Position numbers and translations under genes: made by a program. A stretch of DNA of 64,000 nucleotides from Streptosporangium sp. NBC_01755 (GTDB lineage: Bacteria; Actinomycetota; Actinomycetes; Streptosporangiales; Streptosporangiaceae), in NCBI RefSeq assembly GCF_035917995.1, contig NZ_CP109131.1:6944001-7008000 (forward strand), in the 5' to 3' direction. This document shows, in pieces, positions 16,660-24,358 of this stretch; position 1 is the first letter of the stretch, and each line of letters starts with the position of its first letter. The notes beneath the pieces were generated by a model. The model made no database searches. It saw only the letters and a list, made by a program, of their open reading frames with translations, and was not told the DNA's origin.

Positions 16660-16947
16660 TTACCGGGCTCTTCCGGACAGCAGCGCCGTCCAGATCACCC
16701 GAGCCTCATTGATTGGCCAGGGAAGGGTCTCTTGGACCTGGTGGCCGCTGTCGAGTTGAATGGTTCGCCGGACGAACGCCCGACCGGCGCCCTCGTACAG
16801 TTCGTAGACCGTGGCACGGCACCGACAGGTCCAGGTCACCGAGCGCGCCCGCTCAAGTGTCGGGTAGGGCTGCTGCCAGTCCAGTCGGATGTGGTCTCGC
16901 TGAGGCATTGCCACATGCGGACTCAGGCACTCGTCGAGCAGGGTCAC
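16660..16947 (-). CDS. Small hypothetical protein
   Basis: 95 residues from GTG 16947, whose GTGA overlaps the stop of the gene upstream. Core: VTWTCRCRATVYELYEGAG, RRTIQLDSGHQVQET and ARVIWTALLSGRAR. Cys-x-Cys near residue 42 is the only notable motif. Not recognised. Last of three coupled minus-strand genes controlled, by position, from the shared region with the HTH regulator at 17603. Confidence 0.65.
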   Translation of the reverse strand: MTLLDECLSPHVAMPQRDHIRLDWQQPYPTLERARSVTWTCRCRATVYELYEGAGRAFVRRTIQLDSGHQVQETLPWPINEARVIWTALLSGRAR

Positions 16948-17282
16948 GACGTGCGCTCCGCGACGCCTCCACACCGGTAGGCCGCTTTGAGGAGTTCCTC
17001 GTACCGTTGGGCGACGGAGTGGGCGACGGTGATCGGGCTGTCCACGCCGTGGACCCGGTACAGACGGCGGCCCGTCTTCACCGAGGTCTTCCCCGTCCAC
17101 CAGCGGTAGGCGAGCCCGTCCGTCCAGACCAGGAGGTCGGTCCAGACGGAGACCAGGGCGACGCCGTGGCCCTCGTGGACATCGGCCGAGACGCCGCAGT
17201 GTTCGAGGCCGATGCGCAGGCGCTCAGCAGCCAGGGCCGCCGGGCATCGTTGAGTCGGCCCTTTCCGGCCGAGGGCGCTCAT
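16944..17282 (-). CDS. Small hypothetical protein
   Basis: 112 residues from ATG 17282 (ATGA overlap with the previous stop). Trp-rich middle LVSVWTDLLVWTDGLAYRWW and a C-terminal helix SVAQRYEELLKAAYRCG. No family recognised. Overlaps at both ends show it is made with its two neighbours. Confidence 0.68.
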   Translation of the reverse strand: MSALGRKGPTQRCPAALAAERLRIGLEHCGVSADVHEGHGVALVSVWTDLLVWTDGLAYRWWTGKTSVKTGRRLYRVHGVDSPITVAHSVAQRYEELLKAAYRCGGVAERTS

Positions 17283-17488
17283 GACTCCAGCCCCTCCTGG
17301 TCGCGGAGCTGCTGGGCGAGTTCGGTGACGTCGTCGGCGTCGATTGTCCGGTAGAGACCCCGATTTATCTCTTCGTCGGTGAGGTGCCGGCCATTCCGAG
17401 TTGCCCACAAACGGCCCGCAGAACTACGCCAAATACACCATCCGGGAAATGCTGCCTGGAGGTCTTCCGGAATCACGGGTGTTGACAT
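17279..17488 (-). CDS. Small hypothetical protein
   Basis: 69 residues starting MSTPVIPEDL at ATG 17488 (an ATG at 17524 would add 12 residues). It contains FPGWCIWRSSAGRLWATRNGRHLTDEEI. First of the three overlapping genes. Not assigned; the wholly overlapping layout suggests the three products act together. Confidence 0.65.
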   Translation of the reverse strand: MSTPVIPEDLQAAFPGWCIWRSSAGRLWATRNGRHLTDEEINRGLYRTIDADDVTELAQQLRDQEGLES

Positions 17489-17535
17489 GGAGTAAGCGTC
17501 ATTCCATTTGAGTGACGAACCCACCGCGTTCCAGA

Positions 17536-17583
17536 GACGTCCAGGACGTTTCGAAGTTAGAGTTTAAAACGTCCTTGACGTCC
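17536..17583. promoter_or_regulatory. Operator-like nested repeats between divergent genes
   Basis: A 9-bp perfect inverted repeat AGGACGTTT (17543-17551) and AAACGTCCT (17567-17575) is flanked by the direct repeats GACGTCC at 17536-17542 and 17577-17583. It lies between the three-gene minus operon and the HTH gene starting at 17603, close to where both promoters must be. Likely the binding site of that regulator. Confidence 0.6.
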
Positions 17584-17602
17584 TCACTCTCCGAGGTGCA
17601 CC

Positions 17603-18385
17603 GTGGCCAACGTCCCCTTACGCCGCGCCATGCTCGATGCGAAACTGAGCAACCAGAACCTGGCGGACCGCTGCGAGGTGGATGTTAAGACGGTGGAACG
17701 TTGGTTACAGGATGAGGCGCGAGTCCCGCACCTCCGGCACCAGTTGGCCGCCGCTGAGGCAGTAGGAGTTGATACGTCCGTGTTGTGGCCAGAGGCTATC
17801 CGTAACACCGTGAAGACCGGCCCGGATCGAGAGGTTCTGACCGTCTATCCGTACCGGTCGGCGTGTCCCAAGTCGATCTGGCGCAACCTGATCACCTCGG
17901 CTCGCAACGAGATCGTCTTCGCCGGGTACACCAACTACTTCCTGTGGCTGGAGCACCCCAACCTCGCCAAGGTCCTCAAGCGCAAGGCCGAGCAGGGGTG
18001 CAAGATCCGGTTCCTGATCGGCGACCCGGACAGCGAGGTCACCCGCCGCCGCGAAGAGGTGGAGAACGTTCCGCTGACCGTCTCCACCCGCATCCGGATC
18101 ACCCTTTCGGAGATCGAGCAGGTTCGGGACGTGCCCGGCATCGAGGCACGCTTCGGAGACGAGCACATCGCGATGAGCGTCTTCCGCTTCGACTCGGAGA
18201 TGCTCGTGACCCCGCACCTGGCCAAGCTCGTCGGCCACGACTCGCCCATGATGCACCTGCGCCGCTACCAGGACGACGGGCTGTTCGACCGGTTCGGCTA
18301 CCACGCCTCCGAGCTATGGAGCAACGGGCGGGACGTCTGGGCGGGAGAGCCGCGGAAGCCTGCGGAGAACGCGAGTTCTGGGTGA
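17603..18385 (+). CDS. XRE-type HTH regulator with PLD-like/DUF5919-type sensor domain
   Basis: 260 residues. An N-terminal helix-turn-helix (residues ~5-60: AMLDAKLSNQNLADRCEVDV, KTVERWLQDEARVP) is followed by a domain of ~180 residues beginning VYPYRSACPKSIWRNLI, with GCKIRFLIGDPDSEVTRRRE and MMHLRRYQDDGLFDRFGYHA. This second part resembles the phospholipase D-like domain found on actinobacterial XRE regulators (I believe DUF5919). The PLD catalytic HxK is not present, so it is probably a ligand sensor. Divergent from three coupled small genes. Confidence 0.75.
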   Translation: MANVPLRRAMLDAKLSNQNLADRCEVDVKTVERWLQDEARVPHLRHQLAAAEAVGVDTSVLWPEAIRNTVKTGPDREVLTVYPYRSACPKSIWRNLITSARNEIVFAGYTNYFLWLEHPNLAKVLKRKAEQGCKIRFLIGDPDSEVTRRREEVENVPLTVSTRIRITLSEIEQVRDVPGIEARFGDEHIAMSVFRFDSEMLVTPHLAKLVGHDSPMMHLRRYQDDGLFDRFGYHASELWSNGRDVWAGEPRKPAENASSG

Positions 18386-18554
18386 CTAACTGGGTGACAA
18401 CGACCACGGACAATGGTGGACGGTCGTGGACCGTACGCCCAGGTCAGGACCGGTATCGGCCCCGGCCGTGCTCCTGCTCGGATCGCCTTACAAGCGAGAT
18501 GTCACTGATTTGGACCCAACAGTGCCCACTAGCCAGAACGCCCCGTGTCCGATT

Positions 18555-19709
18555 TTAGCCCTTGTAGTTGAACACCTGGCGCAGAGTGTGCTGGATCGCG
18601 ACCAGGTCCTTCTGGTCCGCCATCACCTGGTCGATCGGCTTGTACGCCTGCGGGTGCTCGTCCACCAGGGCGGCGGCGCGGTTGGCGTTCCAGGTGCGGC
18701 CGCGCATCGCCTCGGTCAGGGACGCGGCCGTCAGCTCCCGCTTCGCCCGGGTGCGCGACATCCTGCGGCCCGCTCCGTGGGAGCAGGAGTTGTACGACAT
18801 CGGGTTGCCGAGCCCGCGCACGATGTATGAGCGCGTCCCCATCGAGCCGGGGATCACGCCCTCGTCGCCGGTGTCGGCCTTGATGGCTCCCTTACGGGTG
18901 ATCCACAGGTCCTTGCCGTCGTACGTCTCCTGCTGCGTGAAGTTGTGATGGCAGTTGATCGTCCGGAGCCGCTGACCCTTGCCGACGACCTGGAACAGGG
19001 CGTTGCTCAGCACCTTGTCCATCTGGGCGCGCGAGGCCATGGCGTAGTGCTGCGACCACAACATGTCCTCGATGTAGGCGGTGAACTCCGGGGTGTCCTG
19101 CACCAGGTAGGCCAGGTCCGGGTCCTCCAGGCCGATGGCCTGCTTCTTCATCATCTTCTTGGCATCGACGATGTGCTTGGTGGCGAGCAGGTTGCCGATG
19201 CCGCGCGAGCCTGAGTGCAACACCGTCCAGACCCGGTCACGCTCGTCGAGGCAGACCTCGACGAAGTGGTTGCCGGACCCGAGGGTGCCAAACTGCAGGG
19301 ACACCTTCTTCTCCTGATGAGGGGTCAGGTCGGTGTGCGGGCGGCCGAGGTCGCTCAGCGCGCGGTCCATGGACGGGTCGTCGTGGCCCTTGCCGACGCC
19401 GGCGGGAATTCGCTTCTCCACCAGGGGCATCAGGGCGTCGAGGGTGTCGGGGAGGTCGGCGGCGGTGAGGGTTGTCTCGGTGGCGACCATGCCGCAGCCG
19501 ATGTCGACGCCGACGGCGGCCGGGATGATCGCTCCTTCGGTGGGGATCACCGATCCGACCGTCGCGCCGATGCCGATGTGCGCGTCGGGCATGAGAGCGA
19601 CGTGTCCGGAGACGATGGGCAGGCGGGCGGCTCGCGCGGCCTGCATGATCGTACCCTCGTCGATCTCGCTGGCCCACGACACCAGGTTTGGTGCGGGCTG
19701 GTTCGGCAT
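18555..19709 (-). CDS. rtcB: RNA-splicing ligase RtcB
   Basis: 384 residues. Mn-binding and catalytic features are visible: Asp69 and Cys72 in VGVDIGCGM, GSGNHFVEV, HSGSRGIG, NCHHNFTQQE, and the guanylylated His311 in SCSHGAGRRMSR. RtcB joins RNA ends with 2',3'-cyclic phosphate to 5'-OH ends using GTP. The ribosome site AAGGAG is 6 bp from ATG 19709 (ATG 19712 is an alternative). No archease or rtcA is nearby, so it stands alone, convergent with the HTH regulator gene; role probably RNA repair after stress. Confidence 0.95.
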   Translation of the reverse strand: MPNQPAPNLVSWASEIDEGTIMQAARAARLPIVSGHVALMPDAHIGIGATVGSVIPTEGAIIPAAVGVDIGCGMVATETTLTAADLPDTLDALMPLVEKRIPAGVGKGHDDPSMDRALSDLGRPHTDLTPHQEKKVSLQFGTLGSGNHFVEVCLDERDRVWTVLHSGSRGIGNLLATKHIVDAKKMMKKQAIGLEDPDLAYLVQDTPEFTAYIEDMLWSQHYAMASRAQMDKVLSNALFQVVGKGQRLRTINCHHNFTQQETYDGKDLWITRKGAIKADTGDEGVIPGSMGTRSYIVRGLGNPMSYNSCSHGAGRRMSRTRAKRELTAASLTEAMRGRTWNANRAAALVDEHPQAYKPIDQVMADQKDLVAIQHTLRQVFNYKG

Positions 19710-19712
19710 CAT

Positions 19713-20165
19713 GGTCTCCTTCTGTTGCGAGATCCAGTTTGCCCACCTCTGAGAGGAGATCCCACTCATTTTATCGGGCGCCGTAGATCATGGTTGCTCG
19801 CCGTACCTCCCCCGCTCCCGCTCGGGTAGCGCTAGTGTCCCTCGGTCGGCGTCAATTCCATCTGAATCGCCTGACTTCGATGGAGGCACGAGGTGGTCGC
19901 GCACCTGCGGCAGCTGGTCTGCGTCAAGGGCTGAGCGATCGGTCTGCGACCAGGGCGTGCGGGGCCGTTTCGAGGGACGTGAGGACGCAGGGATCTCAGG
20001 GACCGTGAGGGGCTGAGATCATTCCTGACAGATCTGACGATCTCCCAAGGAATCAACCATCCCGTGATGATGTTGGAGTGGTCAAGGCCCGTTTAGGGCT
20101 GGGTGGGGGGCCGGCCATAGGCTGGCCCCCTGCTCAATAGATGACCGACTGGGAGGTGGCGCCCC
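19713..20165. other. Gene-free stretch upstream of moaA
   Basis: About 450 bp between the divergent rtcB and moaA starts. Short open frames exist on both strands but none has family features or a convincing start. It must hold both promoters. The only structure seen is the hairpin at 20107-20131. Confidence 0.5.
20107..20131 (+). promoter_or_regulatory. Strong hairpin in the moaA leader
   Basis: GGGGGCCGGCC pairs with GGCTGGCCCCC (11 bp, one G-U) around the 3-nt loop ATA. It ends 34 bp before the moaA start and has no T-run after it, so it looks more like a leader structure or attenuator than a plain terminator. The ribosome site GGGAGG is at 20150-20155. Confidence 0.5.
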
Positions 20166-21155
20166 GTGTTGCAGGATTCGTTCGGTCGTGTGGCGACCGA
20201 TCTGCGGGTGTCCCTCACGGACCGTTGCAACCTGCGCTGTTCCTACTGCATGCCGGCCGAGGGCCTGGAATGGTTGCCCAAGCCCGAACTGCTGACCGCT
20301 GACGAGATCGTCCGGCTGGTCGCCATCGGGGTGGAGCGGCTGGGCATCACCGAGGTCCGCTACACCGGCGGCGAGCCACTGCTCCGCCGAGAGCTGGTCG
20401 ACATCGTGGCCCGCACCACCGCGCTCAGCCCCACCCCGCAGGTCTCGCTGACCACCAACGGGATCGGGCTGAGCCGGACGGCCGCCGCGTTGGCCGACGC
20501 GGGCCTGCACCGGGTCAACGTCTCCCTTGACACCCTCGACCGCGAGACCTTCAAGAAGCTCGCGCACCGCGACCGGCTGGCCGACGTCCTTGAGGGCCTG
20601 GAGGCGGCTCACACCGCCGGACTGCGCCCCCTCAAGGTCAACACCGTGCTGATGCGCGGGGTCAACGACCACGAAGCCGTGCCGCTGCTGCGCTACTGCC
20701 TGGAGCGAGGTTACGAGCTCCGGTTCATCGAGCAGATGCCGCTGGACGCCCAGCACGGCTGGCGCCGGGAGAACATGATCACGGCTGACGAGATCCTCGC
20801 CCGGCTCAAGGCCGCCTTCGACCTGACCGACGACGACCCGGTGGAACGTGGCAGCGCCCCGGCGGAGCTGTTCCTCGTCGAGGGCGGCCCGGCCAGGGTC
20901 GGCGTCATCGGCTCGGTCACCCGCCCGTTCTGCGGTGCGTGCGACCGGGTGCGGCTCACCGCCGACGGCCAGATCCGCAACTGCCTGTTCGCCACGGACG
21001 AGTCCGACCTGAGGATCGCGATGCGCTCGGGGGCGAGCGACGACGAGATCGTCGAGCGCTGGCGGTCCGCGGTCCGGATCAAGAAGGCCGGTCACGGCAT
21101 CGACGATCCCGCCTTCCTACAGCCCTCCCGCCCTATGTCCGCCATCGGCGGATGA
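20166..21155 (+). CDS. moaA: GTP 3',8-cyclase MoaA
   Basis: 329 residues. The radical-SAM cluster is C21-xxx-C25-xx-C28 (DRCNLRCSYCMP), with the GGEPLLR motif, and the C-terminal second cluster FCGACDRVRLTADGQIRNC. It converts GTP to the 3',8-cyclo intermediate, first step of molybdopterin synthesis. GTG 20166 sits 10 bp after GGGAGG. The stop overlaps the mobA ATG (ATGA). The cofactor would serve the nitrate reductase at 36.7 kb. Confidence 0.96.
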   Translation: MLQDSFGRVATDLRVSLTDRCNLRCSYCMPAEGLEWLPKPELLTADEIVRLVAIGVERLGITEVRYTGGEPLLRRELVDIVARTTALSPTPQVSLTTNGIGLSRTAAALADAGLHRVNVSLDTLDRETFKKLAHRDRLADVLEGLEAAHTAGLRPLKVNTVLMRGVNDHEAVPLLRYCLERGYELRFIEQMPLDAQHGWRRENMITADEILARLKAAFDLTDDDPVERGSAPAELFLVEGGPARVGVIGSVTRPFCGACDRVRLTADGQIRNCLFATDESDLRIAMRSGASDDEIVERWRSAVRIKKAGHGIDDPAFLQPSRPMSAIGG

Positions 21156-21853
21156 CCGCCCGCCACGACGCCTGCGTCCTGGCGGGCGGTCTCGCGAGAC
21201 GGCTCGGCGGGCGGGACAAGCCCGCCCTGCACGTTTCCGGCCGCCCGCTGGTCGAGTCGGTGGCCGCCGCCGTGCCCGGCGCGGGAAGGCTGGTCGTCGT
21301 CGGGCCGCCCCGCCCCGGGCTGCCGCGCGCGATCTTCCGCCGTGAGGATCCACCCGGAGGCGGCCCCGTTCCGGCGTTGCGGGCGGGGCTGGCCGAGGTG
21401 ACCGCGCCGTGGGTGGTGCTGCTCGCCGCCGACCTCCCGTTCCTGACCGCCGAGCACGTGTCCGCGCTGCTGGACGCGGCCGGTGCGGGACCGGGGACGG
21501 CGCCCTACGCCGAGGGGACACGGGTGGGAGCGGTGCTCGTCGACGACGCCGGTCGCGAGCAGTGGCTCGCCGGAGCCTGGCATACGGCGAGTCTGGTGCG
21601 GGCGCTCGCCCGCTACGAGGGGCGGTCGCTGCACGGGTTGCTGGCCCCGCTCGCCCCGGTCACGCTTCGTCTCGCCGGGCAGCCGTGGTTCGATTGCGAC
21701 ACCATGGATGATCTGCAGCGGGCCAGGGCGCGGGCTGAGGAGGCCCGGGACGGGCGCTACCGCGGAGAAGGAGCGAGAGTTGAACGTGCTGACGGAGTGG
21801 ACCGCGCTGGTCTGCCGGGAACTGGGCATCGATCCCGCGACGGTCGACCGTGA
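21152..21853 (+). CDS. mobA: Molybdenum cofactor guanylyltransferase-like MobA
   Basis: 233 residues of the nucleotidyltransferase fold: VLAGGLARRLGGRDKPAL at the N-terminus (GTP/Mg binding) and LLAADLPFL (metal Asp). It would attach GMP to molybdopterin to give the bis-MGD form used by DMSO-reductase-family enzymes such as nitrate reductase. Translationally coupled to moaA by ATGA. Its last 74 bp overlap the next gene, and the last ~30 residues (Arg/Gly rich) look non-conserved. Confidence 0.85.
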   Translation: MTARHDACVLAGGLARRLGGRDKPALHVSGRPLVESVAAAVPGAGRLVVVGPPRPGLPRAIFRREDPPGGGPVPALRAGLAEVTAPWVVLLAADLPFLTAEHVSALLDAAGAGPGTAPYAEGTRVGAVLVDDAGREQWLAGAWHTASLVRALARYEGRSLHGLLAPLAPVTLRLAGQPWFDCDTMDDLQRARARAEEARDGRYRGEGARVERADGVDRAGLPGTGHRSRDGRP

Positions 21854-22034
21854 CGAGGTGCTCGACCTGACAAAGGAGGTCGCGCACGGGGTGGCCCGGC
21901 CGGCCGCGCCGCTGACGGCCTATCTGCTCGGCATAGCCCTGGGGGCGGGCACGGCGCCGCCGGACATCGTGGAAAGGCTGACCGCGATGGCGCGTAACTG
22001 GGAGCAGACAACCGATACACAGGGCGAGAAATAA
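21780..22034 (+). CDS. DUF6457 small protein of the molybdopterin operon
   Basis: 84 residues from TTG 21780, behind the ribosome site GAAGGAG (21764-21770) located inside mobA. The sequence LTEWTALVCRELGID, LDLTKEVAHGVARPAAPLTA and YLLGIALG is typical of the actinobacterial DUF6457 domain, which is often fused to or beside MobA. Function unknown; probably linked to cofactor insertion. GTG 21786 is an alternative start. Confidence 0.75.
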   Translation: MNVLTEWTALVCRELGIDPATVDRDEVLDLTKEVAHGVARPAAPLTAYLLGIALGAGTAPPDIVERLTAMARNWEQTTDTQGEK

Positions 22035-22069
22035 CGCCGGAGAAAAGGCGGAAACAAGTAAAAGTTTGA

Positions 22070-22195
22070 GAAAAGGGCGACGCCGGGTGGTTACGGGGGC
22101 AAACCACCCGGCGTCGCTTCATCGGCGTTCCGACGGGGGCCCGGAACGCCGGCACCAGTGCCCCGACGGGGGACCAGGGCACTTGGCTAAAGCGT
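22070..22195 (-). ncRNA. 6C small RNA
   Basis: On the minus strand three hairpins follow one another: AGTGCCC/GGGCACT with loop TGGTCCCCCGTCG, GGCGTTCC/GGAACGCC with loop GGGCCCCCGTC, and a 16-bp perfect stem with loop TGCCCCCGT followed by CCTTTTCTC. C-rich loops on two hairpins upstream of a terminator define the 6C RNA of actinobacteria (B11 in Mycobacterium tuberculosis), which pairs with G-rich ribosome sites of target mRNAs through these loops. A TTGACG -35-like box lies upstream around 22219-22224. The exact 5' end is estimated. Confidence 0.85.
22077..22117. terminator. Intrinsic terminator of the 6C RNA (and moa operon)
   Basis: Perfect 16-bp stem, GCGACGCCGGGTGGTT with its complement, 9-nt loop. 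The T-rich tail is on the minus strand (CCTTTTCTC), so it ends the 6C RNA; it also lies 43 bp after the DUF6457 stop and can stop the moa transcript. Confidence 0.85.
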
Positions 22196-22229
22196 ACACC
22201 TACAACCCTTAGAGTGCGTCAAGACTTAG

Positions 22230-22562
22230 TCACGACCCGATCTCGCGTCGGTGGCGTGGAATCTCGCTCTGTCTGGAATCTTCCACGTCAGGGGCTGCTG
22301 TCGCCCCACGTGGTGGCGCGTTGGCCCCGATCACGGCAATGTACGGTAAAAAGATCGCACCGGCGAAGAGCAGTAGTCGGACGGGCAGCGGAGCGGGCAC
22401 GGTGAAGGCGAGGATCAGGCAGATCAGCCGGATCCCCATCTTGATGAAGTAGCTCTTCTCCCGCTTGCCGATGTCGGCACTCAGGGAGGGCTGGGCATCC
22501 GTCACCTGATGAACTACCGGGCGCTTGTGCCATCCCCTCACGATTACCAATCTAGGCCTCAT
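22230..22562 (-). CDS. DUF3099 family membrane protein
   Basis: 110 residues. Family signature VTDAQPSLSADIGKREKSY then two adjacent hydrophobic segments (IRLICLILAFTVPAPLPV and LLLFAGAIFLPYIAVIGANA). A small two-helix membrane protein widespread in actinobacteria, function unknown. It is divergent from the dodecin gene. The 6C RNA promoter begins just downstream of its stop. Confidence 0.82.
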   Translation of the reverse strand: MRPRLVIVRGWHKRPVVHQVTDAQPSLSADIGKREKSYFIKMGIRLICLILAFTVPAPLPVRLLLFAGAIFLPYIAVIGANAPPRGATAAPDVEDSRQSEIPRHRREIGS

Positions 22563-22616
22563 ATCGGCTGGTGGCGAACGGTCATGTAATCATCGCTTTC
22601 CGGGAAGAAGCATGAG

Positions 22617-22829
22617 ATGACAGATCGAACGTATCGGGTGACCGAGATAGTCGGCACTTCGGGTGAGAGCATCGAGGCCGCCGTGCGTAACGGGGTCCGC
22701 CGCGCCTCCCGGACCCTGCGTCACCTCGACTGGTTCGAGGTGACCGAGATCAGAGGGCACATCGAGGAGGGGGAGATCGGTCACTTCCAGATCGGGATGA
22801 AGGTCGGATTCCGTCTGGAGGGCGACTGA
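22617..22829 (+). CDS. Dodecin (flavin-binding dodecamer)
   Basis: 70 residues, the usual size. TYRVTEIVGTSGESIEAAVR, NGVRRASRTLRHLDWFEV and GEIGHFQIGMKVGFRLE follow the dodecin family throughout, including the Trp of LDWFEV that stacks on the flavin. Dodecins form hollow 12-mers that store or buffer riboflavin/FMN or CoA. ATG 22617 follows GGAAGAAG. Confidence 0.93.
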   Translation: MTDRTYRVTEIVGTSGESIEAAVRNGVRRASRTLRHLDWFEVTEIRGHIEEGEIGHFQIGMKVGFRLEGD

Positions 22830-22928
22830 GCCCGTCTGCGGCGTGGCCCCGGTGGCGCGGCCCCCTCCTCCGCCCCGCGAGGCGCCGTCCGATCGATCCT
22901 CGCCACGGCAAGATCCGCCAGGCAGGGC

Positions 22929-24296
22929 CTAGTTGGCCTGGCTGACCGTCGACATGTTGAAATCGGGCACCCGGATCGCCGGCATGATCGCGCGGTTGAA
23001 GTAGTCGCCCCACTCGCGCGGCAGGGTCTGCTCGGAGGCGCCGACCTCGGTGAGGCGGCGGAGCAGGTCCACCGGGCTCTCGTTGAAGCGGAAGTTGTTC
23101 ACCTCGCCCACGACCTCGCCGTTCTCCACCAGGTAGACGCCGTCGCGGGTCAGGCCGGTCAGCAGCAGCGTCTGCGGGTCGACCTCGCGGATGTACCACA
23201 GGCAGGTGAGCAGCAGGCCACGCTCGGTGGAGGCGATCATCTCCTCCAGTGACCGGCCGCCCTCGGGTCCCCGCATGATCAGGTTGTCGATGGCCGGGGT
23301 CACCGGCAGGCCGGTCAGCTCGGCCGAGTACCGGGTCTGCAGCAGGTTGGCCAGCTTTCCGTCGGAGATCCAGTCGGTGGCCGCCAGCGGTAACCCGTTG
23401 TCGAACACCGAGTTCTCCCGGCTGGAGGCGTGCGCCACCACGAACGGCGGGCACTCGACGCCCGGCGCGGCGGGGTCACCGTACAGGCGGATCGGCGACT
23501 CCGAGAGGGTCTCGCCGACGCGGGTGCCGCCGCCGGGCCGGGAGAAGACGGTGCGTCCCTCCAGGGCGTCGCGGGCTCCGGCCGTCCAGTACAGATAGAT
23601 CATCAGGTCGGACACGGCCGTCGGTGGCAGCAGCGTCTCGTACCGGCCCGCGGGCAGGTCGACACGGTTCTTCGCCCACTCGAGTCGCCGGGCCAGCGTG
23701 GCGTCCAGAGCCGCCACGTCGATGTCGGAGAAGTCGCGGGTGGACACGCCGATCCACGCCGAGCGCTTCATGTCCAAGGACTTGGCGTTGAGCTCCAGAC
23801 GGCCGGTGGGCTGGGCGTGCCGCAGCCTGGTGCCCGTGGAGGTGCCCACGAAGGTCGTCGTGACCGTGTGCTCGGCGAACCCGTACAGCCTGCGCCCGCT
23901 CGCCTCGGCCGCGGTGAAGGCCTCGCCCAGGGCGGGGGCGAAGGCGCCGAACACCCCTATCGAGGTCGGCTCGGCGAGGTCGTCCCAGTCGCTGGAGCGG
24001 GCGCCCTCCAGCAGCGGCCGGGCGTCCTCGGACGGCTGGGCGTCCTCCGCGGCGTGGTCGGCGGCCGCCACGACGTCGTCGAGCTGGTCGGGGTGGACCG
24101 CCGCCCGCGACACCACGCCCACACCCCGGCCCACGATCGAGATCACGGTGAGCTGCGAGGAGCGGGACACGCCGTTGGTGGTGAGGGTGTTGCCCGCGAA
24201 GCGCAGGTTGGCGCTCGTCCCCTCGTCCACGATCACAACGACCTCGTCGGCCGTGGAGAGCTCAAGAGCCTTCTCGATCATCTCCTGGGGGCTCAT
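22929..24296 (-). CDS. tldE: TldE/PmbA-type metallopeptidase subunit
   Basis: 455 residues of the TldD/PmbA family without the HExxxH metal motif, so it is the E-type partner. Seen: NLRFAGNTLTTNGVSRS, YRFNESP-like VNNFRFNESPVDLL near the C-terminus and FNRAIMPAIRVPDFNMS. ATG 24296 follows AGGAGAGGAG; a TTG at 24362 overlapping the tldD stop would add 22 atypical residues. It forms a heteromeric protease with TldD that degrades or trims unfolded peptides and, in some bacteria, ribosomal peptide products. Confidence 0.9.
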   Translation of the reverse strand: MSPQEMIEKALELSTADEVVVIVDEGTSANLRFAGNTLTTNGVSRSSQLTVISIVGRGVGVVSRAAVHPDQLDDVVAAADHAAEDAQPSEDARPLLEGARSSDWDDLAEPTSIGVFGAFAPALGEAFTAAEASGRRLYGFAEHTVTTTFVGTSTGTRLRHAQPTGRLELNAKSLDMKRSAWIGVSTRDFSDIDVAALDATLARRLEWAKNRVDLPAGRYETLLPPTAVSDLMIYLYWTAGARDALEGRTVFSRPGGGTRVGETLSESPIRLYGDPAAPGVECPPFVVAHASSRENSVFDNGLPLAATDWISDGKLANLLQTRYSAELTGLPVTPAIDNLIMRGPEGGRSLEEMIASTERGLLLTCLWYIREVDPQTLLLTGLTRDGVYLVENGEVVGEVNNFRFNESPVDLLRRLTEVGASEQTLPREWGDYFNRAIMPAIRVPDFNMSTVSQAN

Positions 24297-24358
24297 CCCA
24301 CTCCTCTCCTGCCGGCTCGCCCGGCCGCCGCCTTCTGCTGTCCGCTCGCCGTACGCGC

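Noticed and set aside
19790..20056. Short open frames on both strands upstream of moaA
   Set aside because: No ribosome site, motif or family likeness; Arg/Ser-rich translations typical of non-coding GC-rich DNA.
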